A stretch of 50,342 nt of DNA from Zygnema cylindricum (Eukaryota; Streptophyta; Zygnematophyceae; Zygnematales; Zygnemataceae): the NCBI GenBank assembly GCA_037447655.1, contig JBBHKE010001206.1:1-50342 (forward strand). The letters are read 5' to 3'. This document shows, piece by piece, positions 21,400 to 33,904 of this stretch. A program made the translations under genes and the position numbers. Position 1 is the first letter of the stretch; every line of letters starts with the position of its first letter. Under the pieces are notes generated by a model. It did no database searches. It worked only from the letters and a program-made list of their open reading frames with translations, and was not told the DNA's origin.

Positions 21400-23326
21400 A
21401 AAGTGCAAGATCAAACGGTAAAGGAAAAGTTGGAAAATATGTCATTTTTCACCATACGCAACGAGTCTACTTTTCACCAGCAAGTGGGACACCTCTTCTT
21501 TCAATTCCCCTAGTGCCTTTAGAGGATGCTTCTCCACAAGTTACACCTTAGGCAGAAGGTATTGCTTCACATTTTGTACCAGCTCAAGCTACGGTTCAAA
21601 CTAAACAAAAAAATCAGAGGTTGCAAACGATTTCAACCTCTGAATTTCCTGGGGGAAAGAGATCTAGCAGCCGTCTACAAGCAAGCTCTCACTTTAATTT
21701 TTCTGCAGCTACAGAGGATCCTCTAACGATCCAACAAGCCTTCTCATCACCTGAGAGAAATCACTGGATCGAGGCGGCAAACGATGAAATGAAGTCTATT
21801 ATGAAGGCACAAACATGTGAGATGGTGGATCTTCGTCCGCGCAGAAAAGCCATCGACAGCAAATGGGTATTCAAGGTGAAACTGAACTCGGGCAACACCA
21901 TCGAAAGGTATAAGGCCAGGCTAGTGGCTAAAGGTTACAATCAAAAAAAAGGTATTGACTTTGAAGAAACCTTCTCTCTAGTTGTCAGATTTCCCACTGT
22001 CGGAATTTTGCTAAGTCTAGCGGCTATAGAGAATATGGAAATACAACAAATAGAAGTTAAAACAACTTTCTTGCATGGAGAGTTAGAAGAAACCATTTAT
22101 ATGAAACAACCTGAAATGTACGTTGAAAAGGGAAAAGAAGAATTACTGTGTAAATTGATGAAATCTTTCTTTGGGCTAAAATAAGCTCCGCGTCAGTGGA
22201 ATCTAAAGTTAGATGAGTTTTTGACTAGGCTAGGTTTTAAGAGAATTAGCTAAGATTATTCTGTATATGTTCTACAAGGAGAGGATGGGATAATTTATAT
22301 TGTTGTATATGTGGATGATCTTTTATTAATAAATAAGTCAATGGATGAAATAAATCGCATTAAAATGGCTTTAAGGTCTAGGTTCGAGATGAAGGACCTC
22401 GGTGAGGCCAAATACATCTTAGGAATATAGGTAGATAGACACAAAAACAAGAGGCTGATTATGTTGACTTAGAAAGTAACAATAGGTAACATGCTGGAAA
22501 GACTTGAAATTAAAGATGTAAAAGGATCTATAACTCCCATGGAATTCAGGCAGAAATTGGAAGGAAGGGATTCAGATTCAGGCATAATCGTGTGTGAGAG
22601 TCTTGAGTTAGGGGAGGAGGAGTTTATGGCTTCAAAACCATATTGACAGGTAGTTGGAAGTCTTATATATTTTATGAACTGCACGAGACTTGATATCGCA
22701 GCAGCTGTGGGAGTCTTGAGTAGAATTCTGCAGAATCCAAAGAGGGTAGACTGGGAAGCAGCGAAAAGGGTGTTAAGATATCTTGCAGGTATTCGAAATT
22801 TCAAGCTTCTACTCGGAGGAGGAGAGGTGAAAATACAGACATGGAGCGATGCTAGCTATTGGGACATGGGGAAATGCCAAGCCGGAAATCTACAACTGGT
22901 TTTGTGCTCAAGATTGGAGAGGGAACTTGCTGTTGGAGTAGCAAATTATAAAAGGTTACAGCTCAATCCACAATGGAGTCTGAATACATGGCACCAGCTT
23001 CGGCCCTCAAGGAGCTCCTATGGGTCAAGTCTATTCTACAAGAACTTGGTTACATGCAAACACGTCCTCCGTCTATCTGGTGTGACAACCAAGCAGCCAT
23101 TGCCATTGCCTCTAACCCGAGCCATCATTTTAAAAGCAAACACATGGATGTTAGACTTCACTTTGTCATGGGAAAAAGTACTTGCAAAAGTCACTAAGTT
23201 GTGTTATTTACCAGATGAGAAGATGGTGGCTGACATATTAACAAAAGCCCATCCTGCTCGTAAATTGTAGTTTTGTAGAACGACTATTGGTTTAAGTGAG
23301 TAACTAAGTCTAAAGATTTAGGGGAG
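21400..23326 (+). pseudogene. F2 pol 3' part: RT and RNase H
   Basis: Continuation of F2 after the F3 insertion. The RT start is at about 21720-22184 (KWVFKVK, ERYKARLVAKGY, KTTFLHGELEE), followed by a frame with VDD near 22315. RNase H lies in two frames: 22674-22880 with WSDASYWD, and 22973-23197 with CDNQAAI. The PPT-like AGATTTAGGGGAG precedes the 3' LTR at 23327. Stops and frameshifts make it non-functional. Confidence 0.85.
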
Positions 23327-23781
23327 TGTTGAAATTTAAATCTTTAGTTTAGTAAAAATAGGTATTCAGGACTTAGATTATTTTTTTGTCATATTTAATT
23401 CTTACCAGTTATAGTTTGACAGTAGCACATATGTTGTATGAGTGTAATGTACGTCTGCAGGGACACGTGCCAAGATTTGAAGATGATGCAGGTATTCCGG
23501 AGTAGCGGTGACACCTGCATACGCGTGTCGAAAATCATACAGGGGGTTTTTGTGAATCGGACGGACGGAGACCAAGCCGAGTATGTGGGAGAATATTGTA
23601 CGAAATCAAAGATAGATTGTTGATATGGAGCGGCTTCGACAGACGCGATTAGCGTTGGACTATATTGACTAATTACACCTTACGTGAGGACCACATTGAC
23701 TGAGTGCGCCGTACGCACTCAAGATGTTCGTACCGCCGACAAACATTCATATAGACTTTTGCGACAATTGCTTACTAAGCG

Positions 23782-24829
23782 TGAAACTCTGAGACCTCCA
23801 TAAGTCCTCAGAGTAGACAGCTTCCAAGAAGCCTCTAGGATAATCCTGACCCCTTTGTGTTTCAGCAAAATTAACTGCCACCCTGGCGGACAAAAACCCT
23901 GACCACCTGCACCCCTGTGAAGGCAAGACTCCCCTGAGTCGATAGCAAAAAGAATCTCTGAATTTGCTCCCCTGAGCAGTAAGTTATGGAGGGTCAAAGT
24001 TGACCTTTTGTACAGAAGCTCTCTGGGAGAGAGGGTCCTATCTCCTAATTTTTCTAAGTCCTATCTCTCTCACAGACTCTATCTACTGATGTACGGAACC
24101 AATCAAAATAAAGTTCCGTACGTAAAAGTATAGCTTCCGGTGTACTTTATGTACAAACATTGTACGACATGGCCTAAATGTCGACACATGTCATATCCGG
24201 ATTCGGTGCCATAATCTCTGGAGATTCCACGATCCAATGTAATTTCGCCACGTGTCATCCGATGTGGCGATGGCCACAAACCGCCGAAATCTTCTTCCGG
24301 GATCTCGGCCTTAATCGCGGCCGTCCGATTAAATTCGGATTTAATCGTAGACGTTATAAATACATGCGCAGAATTTGTTTTAATTATGAAACAAATGCGC
24401 GGTAATGATTTTTGTTCGTACTGTTATTCGTACATTATATATTACTGGATCTATGTATCCCGTAATCCATTACAGTTAAATGATTTATCGTACGTATAAA
24501 TATTTAAATAAATATCAAACTATATAGTATGTGACACTAATCCTAGACTTAACGGCTAAGGCTACCGGCTATTTCCTGTCTACCGGACGGTCGGTACAAG
24601 GATCAATTCCTGTCGCCGGCACATACCTTTCAAATAAATAAACCCTAACTATTACAAATTTCCCGTAAACCTCAGGATAGCGAAGGTAGCCATGGCTCTA
24701 GCTTCCTCTCCAATTTCTGAGTGACTGCGACAAGTTTGAGAGTTGGAGAGAGAAGTTAGGGATAGACTGCCTCGGCTTCTTTATTTCTTTTCAGACCTAG
24801 AAAATACTTAAAAACCATTAGTTTCTACA
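23782..24829 (-). repeat. F1b solo LTR
   Basis: 1,048 bp, homologous over its length to the F1a LTRs, flanked by AAGCG (23777-23781, 24830-24834). No internal region is present, which is the usual product of LTR-LTR recombination. The leader hairpins, TATA box and GTAC-rich segment are recognisable. Confidence 0.93.
24550..24629 (+). other. antisense tRNA-like cassette in F1b
   Basis: The same D-arm block (TAACGGCTAAGGC) as F1a, with B box GGATCAATTCC (one more change than F1a). The terminator T-run is reduced to CCTTTC. It is on the strand opposite to the LTR. Confidence 0.45.
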
Positions 24830-25406
24830 AAGCGTCGATACCATTATTTGTACGCACGGCATCTGTAAATATTTGGAAAACAAAATGTTTAGTGCATTGA
24901 TAAATAGTGTTACACTATTCACTTAGCGGCAGGTAGTAATTAGGGGTTTCGATGAACTCACGGTACAGTGACCTACAGGTAGGATACTTTGTCGTAAGTC
25001 AGGATAGTACTTTATTACAGTTACCCAAATAAGTGTAGACTAGTAGATACACACTGTGAGTATATAACTTAGGACTTAGCCAAATTTGTATCATCCAGTT
25101 TTGGGAATATGATTTTCTAAGGGCAGTTTTTGGAAAATTTCCAAACATCATTTTCTTTACTTTTTCTTTTACTTTTTCTTTTTCATTTCTTTTACTAGAT
25201 CATTTGGGCTACAATTTTGGGAATTGTCAGTCAACTGTATTGTGTATCATTGTGGCAAATTGAAGCATATTGGCTTTCTGAGTCATATTTTGCGTTAGTT
25301 CAAAGTTGGTTATTGAGTAGGTAATTTGATAGTTTCTGTTGTTTTTCATGTCTACTTCCACTACTACTGCTGGTCCTCTGCCTGCAACGGTGGTTGTAGA
25401 ACAACA

Positions 25407-26066
25407 ACCTTGACTAAACATCAATTTGTCGCACCGTTGTAGATGAGTAAGGCATACATTTGTTCCGTTACTCGCATAATGAGGGGCGAACAAAAACTCA
25501 CGACATGTAGATGCAATAGTTAAAGTGGGAAACCGAGCATGGTTTATACTAAAAGCCGAAACGTTGCATATACACTTAACCTATCTTCTGTCTACACGTA
25601 TTAATAACTTTCGCTTAAAATATGTTTTTGCATAAACAAAAAGCAATGAGCGATGGATTTATCACAAACCTTAATGCATTTTATGTGTCTTCTTTCATGG
25701 ATTACGCACTAGCCCTACACTTTAGAATGCGTTAATATCTAGGGAACGGGACTACAAACATCATGACTTGTAGACAACTTAACACCGTTTGCTTTGTATA
25801 TCGTTGGGACCTTGGCCTCATATTTCAAGAATTTATGTTGATTGCGATTATCGACATTTTTATGTTTGAGGACCTGATTTCCCCTCCTTGCCTCTCATGT
25901 CTACTTTTTAATGCCAACTTATATATGCCATTGGTCAACGTGCCCAATCTTTTGCCCTTATTACTAAGCTTTCGCCCTTATTACTAAGCTTTGGCCTTTA
26001 GTTGGTAGAGTGAGGTGAACGATGTTTGTGGACTTTGCGCCGAATTGTCAGGCTATTTGGTGTATG
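25407..26066. other. unassigned DNA with a small tandem repeat
   Basis: Flank of F2, continuous with 10074-10655 before insertion. No gene is recognised; a plus-strand frame at 25763-25987 has no known motif. A 20-bp direct repeat (CCCTTATTACTAAGCTTT plus flanks) occurs twice near 25955-25995. Confidence 0.4.
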
Positions 26067-27130
26067 TACAGTACACCGCAAATGGCTATTACACCGTGAA
26101 TCGCTATTAGCGTAATGAAGTAGATAACGTAATGAAACAATTAGCGTTATTTAGGCTATTTGGGAATTCGGGGGTTTTGAAGGAAATCATTTACTCTAAC
26201 TTGTTTTTTAAAGGGATTTTATTAAATCTACTTAAGAATTTGGGTAAATAAACGGGGTTCCGCGATTAGAGTCATTGACGCTAATAGCGATTCAAGGTAT
26301 AGCGTATTGAACGCTAATTCGGTTCCCCGAAATTTTTGCCCAAATTCTCAAATAAATTTATCCATACTTCAAAAAAAACCGCTAAAAAACCCTCTAATTA
26401 TAGTAAATGATTCTTTTGATTTTTTTTAAATTTCCAATTAGTGTTAATAACGCTAATTATCTTTATACGCTGTTTAATCTTATACGCTACACTGCGAATC
26501 GTAATTAGAGTAAAGGAAAAATCAGAGTTAAAAAAGTAAATATAATAATTAGAGTTATGAACTCTAATTTGTGTGATTTTATAACTTTTTCAAAAAGGAA
26601 ATTTACTCTAATTTTTCAATAACTCTAATTTGGGCGTAAATCTGGGCGTTAAATATATCCACTGTAAACTACGTACAAGTACACAATTTGACAAAACGTA
26701 CAATTTCACGTCATTATGACGTTTGCATTACGTGGTTTGTTAAAACTCATTTACATGAAAACGGCCTGTACATTGCGAATTGTAATTAGAGTAAAGAAAA
26801 AATTTAAGTAAAAAAAGAGAAAAAAATAAGTAGAGTTATGAACTCTACACCTTGAATCGTTATTAGCGTTGAGAAATTATTAGTGTAAAGAAAAAAATAG
26901 CGTCATTAATTCTAATTTACTGCCAAGAGACGTGGCAGATTATGGTCCACGTCCTTAAATAGTGTAGTTTATTCTATTTAAGGTATTAATGTCAAAATTT
27001 TGGGGTGCCAATATAGAGTTCATAACGCTAATAACGATTCGCGGTGTAGTTGGTGTGTTAAAACTTTTTTAAAAAGGAATTTACTCTAATTTATTTGGGA
27101 ATTGCTAATCGCATAGACGATTTTTGCTGC
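26067..27130. mobile_element. cluster of TA-flanked mariner-like MITE copies
   Basis: Several inverted pairs of a terminus reading CACCGCGAATCG followed by NTATTAGCG occur here. Clear pairs are about 26091-26300 and 26845-27048, each bounded by TA. Further single termini lie near 26483 and 26755. A repeated CACC...GGTG end with TA flanks fits Tc1/mariner-type MITEs. Interiors are AT-rich with many ACTCTAATT words and no ORF. Another copy starts at 50183. Confidence 0.65.
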
Positions 27131-27179
27131 GCGTTGGTAGTTGTCATAAATTGTACATTTGAAGTACAGTTTCGTACAA

Positions 27180-28025
27180 GCTACGCACCTTTAAGTGCAG
27201 ATTTGACGGTTAATCCGTCGAACAACTTTGACTAGAGAAATATTGTACTGGCGGTTAAAAAAGTGTCGCGCTTGCGAACGTCCACCGTCATAAAAAAATA
27301 AACAATTCACACGGCCGACGCAAGTTTACTGTAACAAAACTGCGGCAGCCACATATAGATAAAATGGCTGCGCGCTGGTAGTTAATCACTTCACGCCTGT
27401 TAGAGCACACATTGACATTTGACTTGACCTCGCGAACCGTTACATTGAACTTGGACACAAATTAAAGGACGACGTACAACATGTATAAACTCGCACGAAA
27501 CGAATTAAACTTCTTACAAAATAAAAAAACGTACCCGCGTATAAATATCGATGAAACTAAAATGACGCGTCGTCACGTGTGACGTGACGAATCGTCATTT
27601 TAGTTTCACGTGACGACGCGTCATTTTAGTTTCATTGATATTTATACGGGGGTACGCTATTTTATTTTGTAAGAAGTTTATTTCGTTTAAAGCGAGTATA
27701 GACATGTTGTATGTCGTCCTTTAATTTGTGTCCAAGTTCAGGGTAACGGTTTGTGAGTAGATTTCATTTTTGCGGCTAAGTCAAATGTCAGTGTGTGCTC
27801 TTACAGACGTGAAGTGATAAACAATCGCGCAACCATTTTATTTATATGTGGCTGCCGCAGTTTTATTACAGTAAACATGCGCTGGCTGTGTGAATTGTTT
27901 ATTTTTTTATGACGGTCGACGTTCGCAAGCGCGACACTTTTTTAACCGCCAGTACAATATTTCGCCAATCAAAGTTGCTCGACGGATTGACTGTCAAATC
28001 TGAACTTAAAAGGGTACGTAGTGTA
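27180..28025. mobile_element. foldback element, ~420-bp inverted arms
   Basis: The left arm (about 27180-27575) and right arm (about 27600-28025) are inverted copies with scattered differences, so a single strand would fold into one long hairpin. The centre holds three copies of a GTCATTTTAGTTTC block in alternating orientation with ACGTGACG palindromes. No ORF is found. The right arm abuts and seems to truncate an F4-type LTR. Superfamily is unknown, since no target-site duplication was recognised. Confidence 0.75.
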
Positions 28026-28322
28026 ACAGGATCTCCGTGTATCGTTTCGTTGGTGCCTTAATGGATAAGGCGTGGGTCTACACCATATAATGTAGACCCC
28101 GGTTCAAATCCGGCCGGGTGTAGTATTTTGCTAAACTAGTAAAATACCTTCTAATTCAGTCTGCCTCCTTCTAAATGACGCAGCAGCCATGGCTTACCTT
28201 TTTTCCTCTCTTTCTCTCTCTTTACATTCTAACTAAAATATAGAAGTGAACTATTAATTACCTTTTTCCAACACTCTATTTATTTTTCCAATACAGACAT
28301 AGAAAATAAATAAATTTCAACA
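28026..28322 (-). repeat. F4-type LTR fragment (U3 end)
   Basis: In reverse complement this matches the first ~300 bp of the F4 LTR, from TGTTGAAATTTAT onward, and is cut at about 28025 by the foldback element. It lies inside the left LTR of F1c, just before the CCTTTT run that follows the tRNA-like unit in intact F1 LTRs. Confidence 0.8.
28044..28129 (+). other. antisense tRNA-like cassette in the F4-type fragment
   Basis: The best preserved cassette: D-arm GCCTTAATGGATAAGGC, a 9-bp middle stem (GGGTCTACA/TGTAGACCC), a perfect B box GGTTCAAATCC at 28101-28111 and TTTT at 28126-28129. The middle arm is longer than an anticodon stem and there is no clear 7-base anticodon loop, so it is not a standard tRNA. 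Confidence 0.65.
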
Positions 28323-30892
28323 TCCTTTTAGTAAATAAACCCCTAAAGGTAAATAAACTAGTATTTATATCTCGTAAACCTCTGGATAGCCTAGGTAGCC
28401 ATGGCTCTAGCTTCCACTCCAATTTTTAGTGACTGAGACAAGTTTGAGTGTTGGAGAGAGAAGTTAGAGGTAGACTGCCTCGGCTTCTTTCTATATGTCT
28501 ATTTAGACTTAGAAAATACTTAAAACGGACCATTAATTTCTACACTCCCCTTATTTTCTAGTCAATCTTTAATTTCATACCACACTTCTCCTTGCAGAAA
28601 GTTAGTTTAGGGGAAGGCACAGGTTTGGTCATCATATCTGCTATCATCTCGCTATCTGGTCGGTACTCTTAACTGATTATTTTGTTTTCTACTTTCTCTC
28701 TTACAAAACTGAGTCTAATGTCCATGTGTTTGGCTATAAAATGATGTTTAGGATTGGCAGAAATAGCGATTGCTGCCTGATTATCACAAAAAAAATTCTG
28801 TAGACCACTCTTAAGGTGACCAAGCTCACCAAGCAAAGACTTGACCCACATCAATTCATTTACACCAGAGCAAGAGGCCATATACTCAGCCTCCATGGTG
28901 GACTGAGCAATAACCTTTTGTTGTTTGCTACTCCAACAGCAAGCCCCATCACCCACATATAGAACATATCCAGAAGTACATCTCCTCATCTGAGCATCAC
29001 CATAACTGGCATCACTCCAAGTAGTGATGTCAGTATTCTCCCCACCCAAATGCAACCATAGATCCCTAGTTCCCATCAAATATCTAAGGAATCTCTTAGC
29101 TACCTCCCTATCCCTCTAAGTGGGAGCGTTTAGACTTCTACTCAGCACTCCAACAGCTGCAGCTAAATCCGGCCGGGTACAATTCATAAAATTGATTAGA
29201 CTTCCCACTAATAGCCTGTAAGGAATAGTCTGCATGAACTTCTGTTCTTCATGAGATAATTCCTCGTCTAAGACTATGACTCCTTCTTCCTCACTCTCCT
29301 CACCTCCCTTCTTGAACTCCATTGGAGTTGTACAACTATTAGCTTTATCCATCTGAAATTTTTCAAGCATGTTCCCTATTGCTTCCTTTTGAGTCAATTT
29401 AATAATATTTCTTTTTCGGTCTCTTTCTACTTGAATTCCCAAAATGTATTTTGCTTCCCCCATATCATTCATTTCAAATCTCCCCTTAAGATCAATTTTC
29501 AGTTTATTAATTTTTTCCATTGATTTACTTAAAACAAGCAAATCATCAACATAAATTGCAATAAATATCAACCCTTCCTCATCTTCAAAAACATAGATTG
29601 AGTGATCTGAGCTGATCCGAATATATCCCAAACCGGTAAGAAACTCATCAAGCTTCTTATTCCATTGTCGAGGTGCCTGTTTCAAACCATAAAGAGATTT
29701 AATCAAGCGACATACCTTACTCTCCTCTCCTTCCTCCACAAACTGTTCGGGTTGTCGCTTGAAGATCTCCTCTTCCAATTCTCCATGCAAAATGGTTGTC
29801 TTGATGTCCATCTGGTGTACTTCCATGTCTTCCGCTGCTGCCAGGCTGAGAAGTATGCGGACGGAGGGAAATCTGTCGACCGGGGCAAAGGTTTCCTCGT
29901 AGTCAAATCCCTCCATTTGTGTAAATCCCTTTGCCACTAATCAGGCTTTGTAGCCCTCGATTGTGTTATTTGGGTTCAGTTTTATTTTGAAAACCCACTT
30001 ACAACCGATTGGTTTTCCGTAAGGTGGACAATCCACTAGCTCCCAAGTATCGGATGCCATAATTGAGGCCATCTCCTCATTGATGGTTGTCTTCCACCGG
30101 TTCCTTTCTGGACAAGTCATCACCTCTCTATAAGTTTGAGGTTCATCTTGAAGAGATAGTTTTGTTACCTTGTTATTAACCTATTTTTCTTGCAGTCTTT
30201 TGCTACTTCTCCTTCCCCCCTCAAAATTTGAGGTCGGAATAGATGTTTCTCGTAGATTCTTTCGAACAATCCCGGCTTCTCCCTTATCCCTTGATTCCGA
30301 ATCAATTTCCACCACGTCTTCCTCTTCGGGTAGAGTTCTCACTGGAGTTTCCAAAGCCGAGTCCTTTTTCGGTCTGATTTGTACCTGTAAGAATGTCATC
30401 TTCTCTAAAACTTGGATAGTTCGAAAACTCAAAGTCATCGGAATATTCTGACTCAAATCTGATTTTTACTGATTTTGTGTACTTGAAGGGATCCAGAGAC
30501 TTTCCTTCATCCATAACTACTAGATGCTTTACTAAGATTATATCTTCCTTTTTTAGATCCTAAACTCTATATCCTTTAACATCCTCATCATATCCAAATA
30601 AGTATCCCGGTTTTCCTTTAGGATCTAGCTTCCAATTAGACCGATCTGTATCTAGACTGAATACTTGAATGCCGAAAACCTTTAAGTGAGATATGTCTGG
30701 TTTCCGGCCTGTCCATCTCCAATAAGGTGTTTGATCTTTTATAGCTGAAGTAAGAACTCTATTTTTGAGGTAATTAGCACAGTTCATTGCTTCTGCCCAA
30801 AACCTTTCTCCTATCTTTTTATCTGACAACATACTTCTAGCACTATCACTTAGTGTTCTATTTGTTGTCTTTTTGGAAAGCTTTCAGTCTCA

Positions 30893-31185
30893 AAGCAGCG
30901 CAGCTGCTTTACAGACAAAGCAGCGCAGCTGCTATACAGACAGAGCAACGCAGCTGCTATATAACAGAGCACCGCAGCTCCTATACAGCAGAGCAGCTGC
31001 TATTCAGCAGAGCAGCTGCTATACAGCAGAGCAGCTGCTATGCTGCAGAGCTGATGCTATACACCAGAGCAGCTGCTATACAGCAGAGCAGTTGCTATAC
31101 AACAGAGCAGGTGCTATACAGCAGAGCAGGTGCTATACAGCAGAGCAGCTGCTATATTGCAGAGCAGCGCAGCAGCGAAGCTGCA
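30893..31185 (+). repeat. CAGCTG minisatellite in the F6 LTR
   Basis: About 14 tandem units grade from roughly 24-25 bp (AAAGCAGCGCAGCTGC...) to 19 bp (AGCAGAGCAGCTGCTATAC). Most units carry the palindrome CAGCTG, an E-box core. Long open frames through it are by-products of the repeat. Confidence 0.85.
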
Positions 31186-31306
31186 ACACTGACAGGACAA
31201 TGCAAACATGATTATATTTGATATGGTCCGTACGGGCAATGCATCGTCTTATATTCTTAATGTGATTTTGTACAGGATAGAGCAACTGCGATAGATACGA
31301 TTCTAG

Positions 31307-31400
31307 GTAGCTTAGTGATAGCTCAATGGTAGCTTAGTGATAGCTCAGTGGTAGCTTAGAGATAGCCCAATGGTAGCTTGACAGATTAGTGGTAGCTTGG
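31307..31400 (+). repeat. short tandem GTAGCTTAGTGATAGCT repeats
   Basis: About four imperfect units of 21-22 bp (GGTAGCTTAGTGATAGCTCA) sit downstream of the minisatellite in the F6 LTR. Confidence 0.75.
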
Positions 31401-31411
31401 TGGTTTGATGC

Positions 31412-31635
31412 ACCTCTCAAGTACACTGGTATTGCCAGTTCAACACAAGTATAAGACTTAGGACTCATAACATATTATGTATCCAGACTTCCAAGTAGTA
31501 AAACTGCAGCAATTTTTGGATGTACCTCTCAAGTACATTGGTGTTGCCAGTTCAACAGAAGTATAAGACTTAGGACTCATAACATATTATGTATCCAGAC
31601 TTCCAAGTAGTAAAACTGCAGACAATTTTTGGGAT
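31412..31635 (+). repeat. 112-bp tandem duplication of the F6 promoter-like block
   Basis: Two copies (from 31412 and 31524) with very few differences. Each contains AAGTATAAGACTTAGGACT, resembling the TATA region GAGTATATAACTTAGGACT of the F2 LTR at about 12352. The LTR may therefore carry two core promoters. Confidence 0.8.
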
Positions 31636-33904
31636 ACTTTCGACTATTATATCTTAAGTGTTGTCCGGTCAATTGTGCTGAAAATTTGGGAGTTATCACT
31701 GTTTATGCTACTCTATATTCTAATATAGTTTTGTGAAGTTTGGATGCTTGTAAAAGAATTGGTGAGCACTTAATAACAACTGTTTGGTAGGATTCTTGAT
31801 AGCTCCTGAGAGTGTATCATGTTTACTTCTACTACTACTGCAGCTCCTCCACCTGCACCGGTGGTTGTAGAACAACACTATTTAACCTATCAGCTACCCC
31901 ATTTGTTCTGGGTTTTCTGGAACTATCTTTTGGTGTTGGACCCCATCTTTCGTAGAAAATCCTCAAACTCGTTAGAAGTATACTCCCCACCATTGTCACT
32001 CCTTACCCTCTTGATTGGAGTTGTTCATTCCATGCTTTATATTGTCTTAAACAATCCTGAGCTTCTGACTTGTTTTTCAAAAAATACACCCGGGAATACC
32101 GAGACCAATCATCAGTTATAGTCATCATAAATCTCTTCCCCCCCGGCGAGGGCACTTTAGCCGGTCCCCAAATATATGTGTGTACTAGATCTAGAATTCT
32201 TTCTCCCTTATAGGTGGTTGTTTTAGGAAAGGGTAATCTGTGTGTTTTACCTTGAGCACTTCCACTACAATCACTTATATTATCACTCTCACTGAACTGA
32301 ATCCCTTCCACCACTCCCATCTTTTTCATTTCTCTTAACTTATCTAGATTCACAAACCCAAGCCTCTTATCCCACACCATAATATCATGAACACCAGCAT
32401 AATAAAGTTTCTTCGTTTCATTACTTAAAATCAGCCTAAACATCCCATGGCTACCTTTCTCAACAATGAAATAGACATCCTCCTGAAAACTAGAAGTAAA
32501 GACTCCTTCCCTAGTGCTAGTAAAAAAACCCTTATCATCTAATACAGATGTAGAGATGAGGTTTTTGTTCAGCTCCGGAATAAACAATACATCAAAGAAT
32601 GTTTTTATGGATGTCTTTCCTTCTACTAACATTTTCAGATCTATCGATCCTACAACAGTAGTGGTGACTATCCTCCCATCCCCGTACTCTATCTCTACGG
32701 TGGGAATATTTCTTATCGTAGTGAACAGGTGCCTATCCTTACATATGTGCATAGAGGCACGTGAATCTACAATCCAGCCTGCTTCACCTTTCAATCCACC
32801 GTAAGCACATTTCTGCCTTCATGGAATTTTGACCTCGTTTTTCGCCTCCAACTCCTCATCTAAAAGGAGCTCATTCTCCTCGTCCTTGGATTCCGCCTCA
32901 TGTACATGTGTCACAAGGGCCTTTTTCTTTCCTCTCGAGGTACCACCGGTGTGCCCCTCCCTTAACCGATGCTCGGTTAGCTTAGTGCACTCGGCCATAT
33001 TGTTCCCCGGTTTCTTACAAAAATGACATAAACCTTTGGGAGCCCTTGGTCCGAACTCGTCAGTCTGATTTTTCTGCTCCCTCCCCCAATAGTTTTCGAC
33101 CGGTTTACGGGAATCCTTGTTTCTCCAATCGGTCGCAGCTGCCAACGCTTGGCCACTCTTTCCTCCCCTTCGGATCTCAATAGTATTCTCCCGAACGAGA
33201 ATCATCCCTACCACTGAGTTCCATATCCACTTTGAGTCCGGCAAGTCTTGCACACGGTTGACTATGTTGTCGAACTCATCGGGTAACTTCATCAGTAAAC
33301 AATTAACCTTTTCTTTTTCACTGAAATCTTTTCCCGCACTCTCTAGCTCCATGAAGAGTGTAGCAAGCTCATTGCAAAAATCCAACATCTTCCCCCCTTT
33401 GTATACATACTCCTTAACTTTCTGATCAGCCAACTATTTTTGCTGATCGTACCACTTCGGTACATCTCTATGAGAGCCATCAAAAAATCGGATTCCCTTT
33501 CTACCTGCAAATGATGACATGCAATTCCTTGAGTGAGATGGTGTAAGATGAAGTGCTTTGCCGCCATATTGTTGAAGTCCCTGGTTTGAGTATCATTCTC
33601 CTCGTTCCTCGGAATAGGTGACATGAATGCCGAAACGTTTGCTGTTGGTGTGGTCGTCTTCTTCTCCTTTCCTTTGTCCACCACGTCTCCTTCCTGTATT
33701 TCCTCTATTGAAGGTAAATCCTCTTTCCTGGTGAATCTGTTTCCTCCAAACCCTGGAGGGATTCCAAGACTTGATGGACGCCCCAATCGTCCACTCACTA
33801 TCCCCCTAAACCTTTTTTCGCATAAAGCTCTTATGATCATATTTTCCCACTATATGTAGCCAGCTCCATTAAAGATTGGTACCGTAGAGGGTGGGCCCAA
33901 AACT

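Larger units (their letters stand above)
10656..25406 (+). mobile_element. F2: old copia element, multiply interrupted
   Basis: The 5' LTR (10656-12670) and 3' LTR (23327-25406) frame a copia internal region. The flanks ACCTC (10651-10655) and ACCTT (25407-25411) fit a 5-bp duplication with one later change. Three later insertions sit inside: an hAT MITE in the 5' LTR, an F3 element in the integrase region and an F1 solo LTR in the 3' LTR. Without these, each LTR is about 1.02 kb. The coding region is full of stops and frameshifts. Confidence 0.88.
23327..25406 (+). repeat. F2 3' LTR, split by an F1 solo LTR
   Basis: Pairs with 10656-12670 and gives the uninterrupted target of the hAT insertion near 23711. 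It is itself split at 23782 by an F1 LTR with duplication AAGCG. The end reads GTTGTAGAACAACA, and the LTR-internal gag ATG is conserved near 25348. Confidence 0.88.
30863..31877 (+). repeat. F6 solo LTR inside F1c integrase
   Basis: 1,015 bp with ends TGTTGT...ACAACA and perfect 5-bp duplication CTATT (30858-30862, 31878-31882). Removing it and one duplication restores the integrase alignment with F1a. The 3' end carries an ATG at 31819, 59 nt from the LTR end, encoding an MFTSTTT-type start closely like F2, so F6 and F2 are related families. It contains a minisatellite and a duplicated promoter-like block. Confidence 0.92.

Noticed and set aside
30893-31185. CRISPR-like array
   Set aside because: Tandem units are contiguous with no spacers, in a eukaryotic LTR.
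30853-31221. Two long overlapping ORFs of QSSCYT/YSRAAAIQ-type repeats
   Set aside because: They are translations of the CAGCTG minisatellite in the F6 LTR; a 19-bp unit without stops stays open in several frames.
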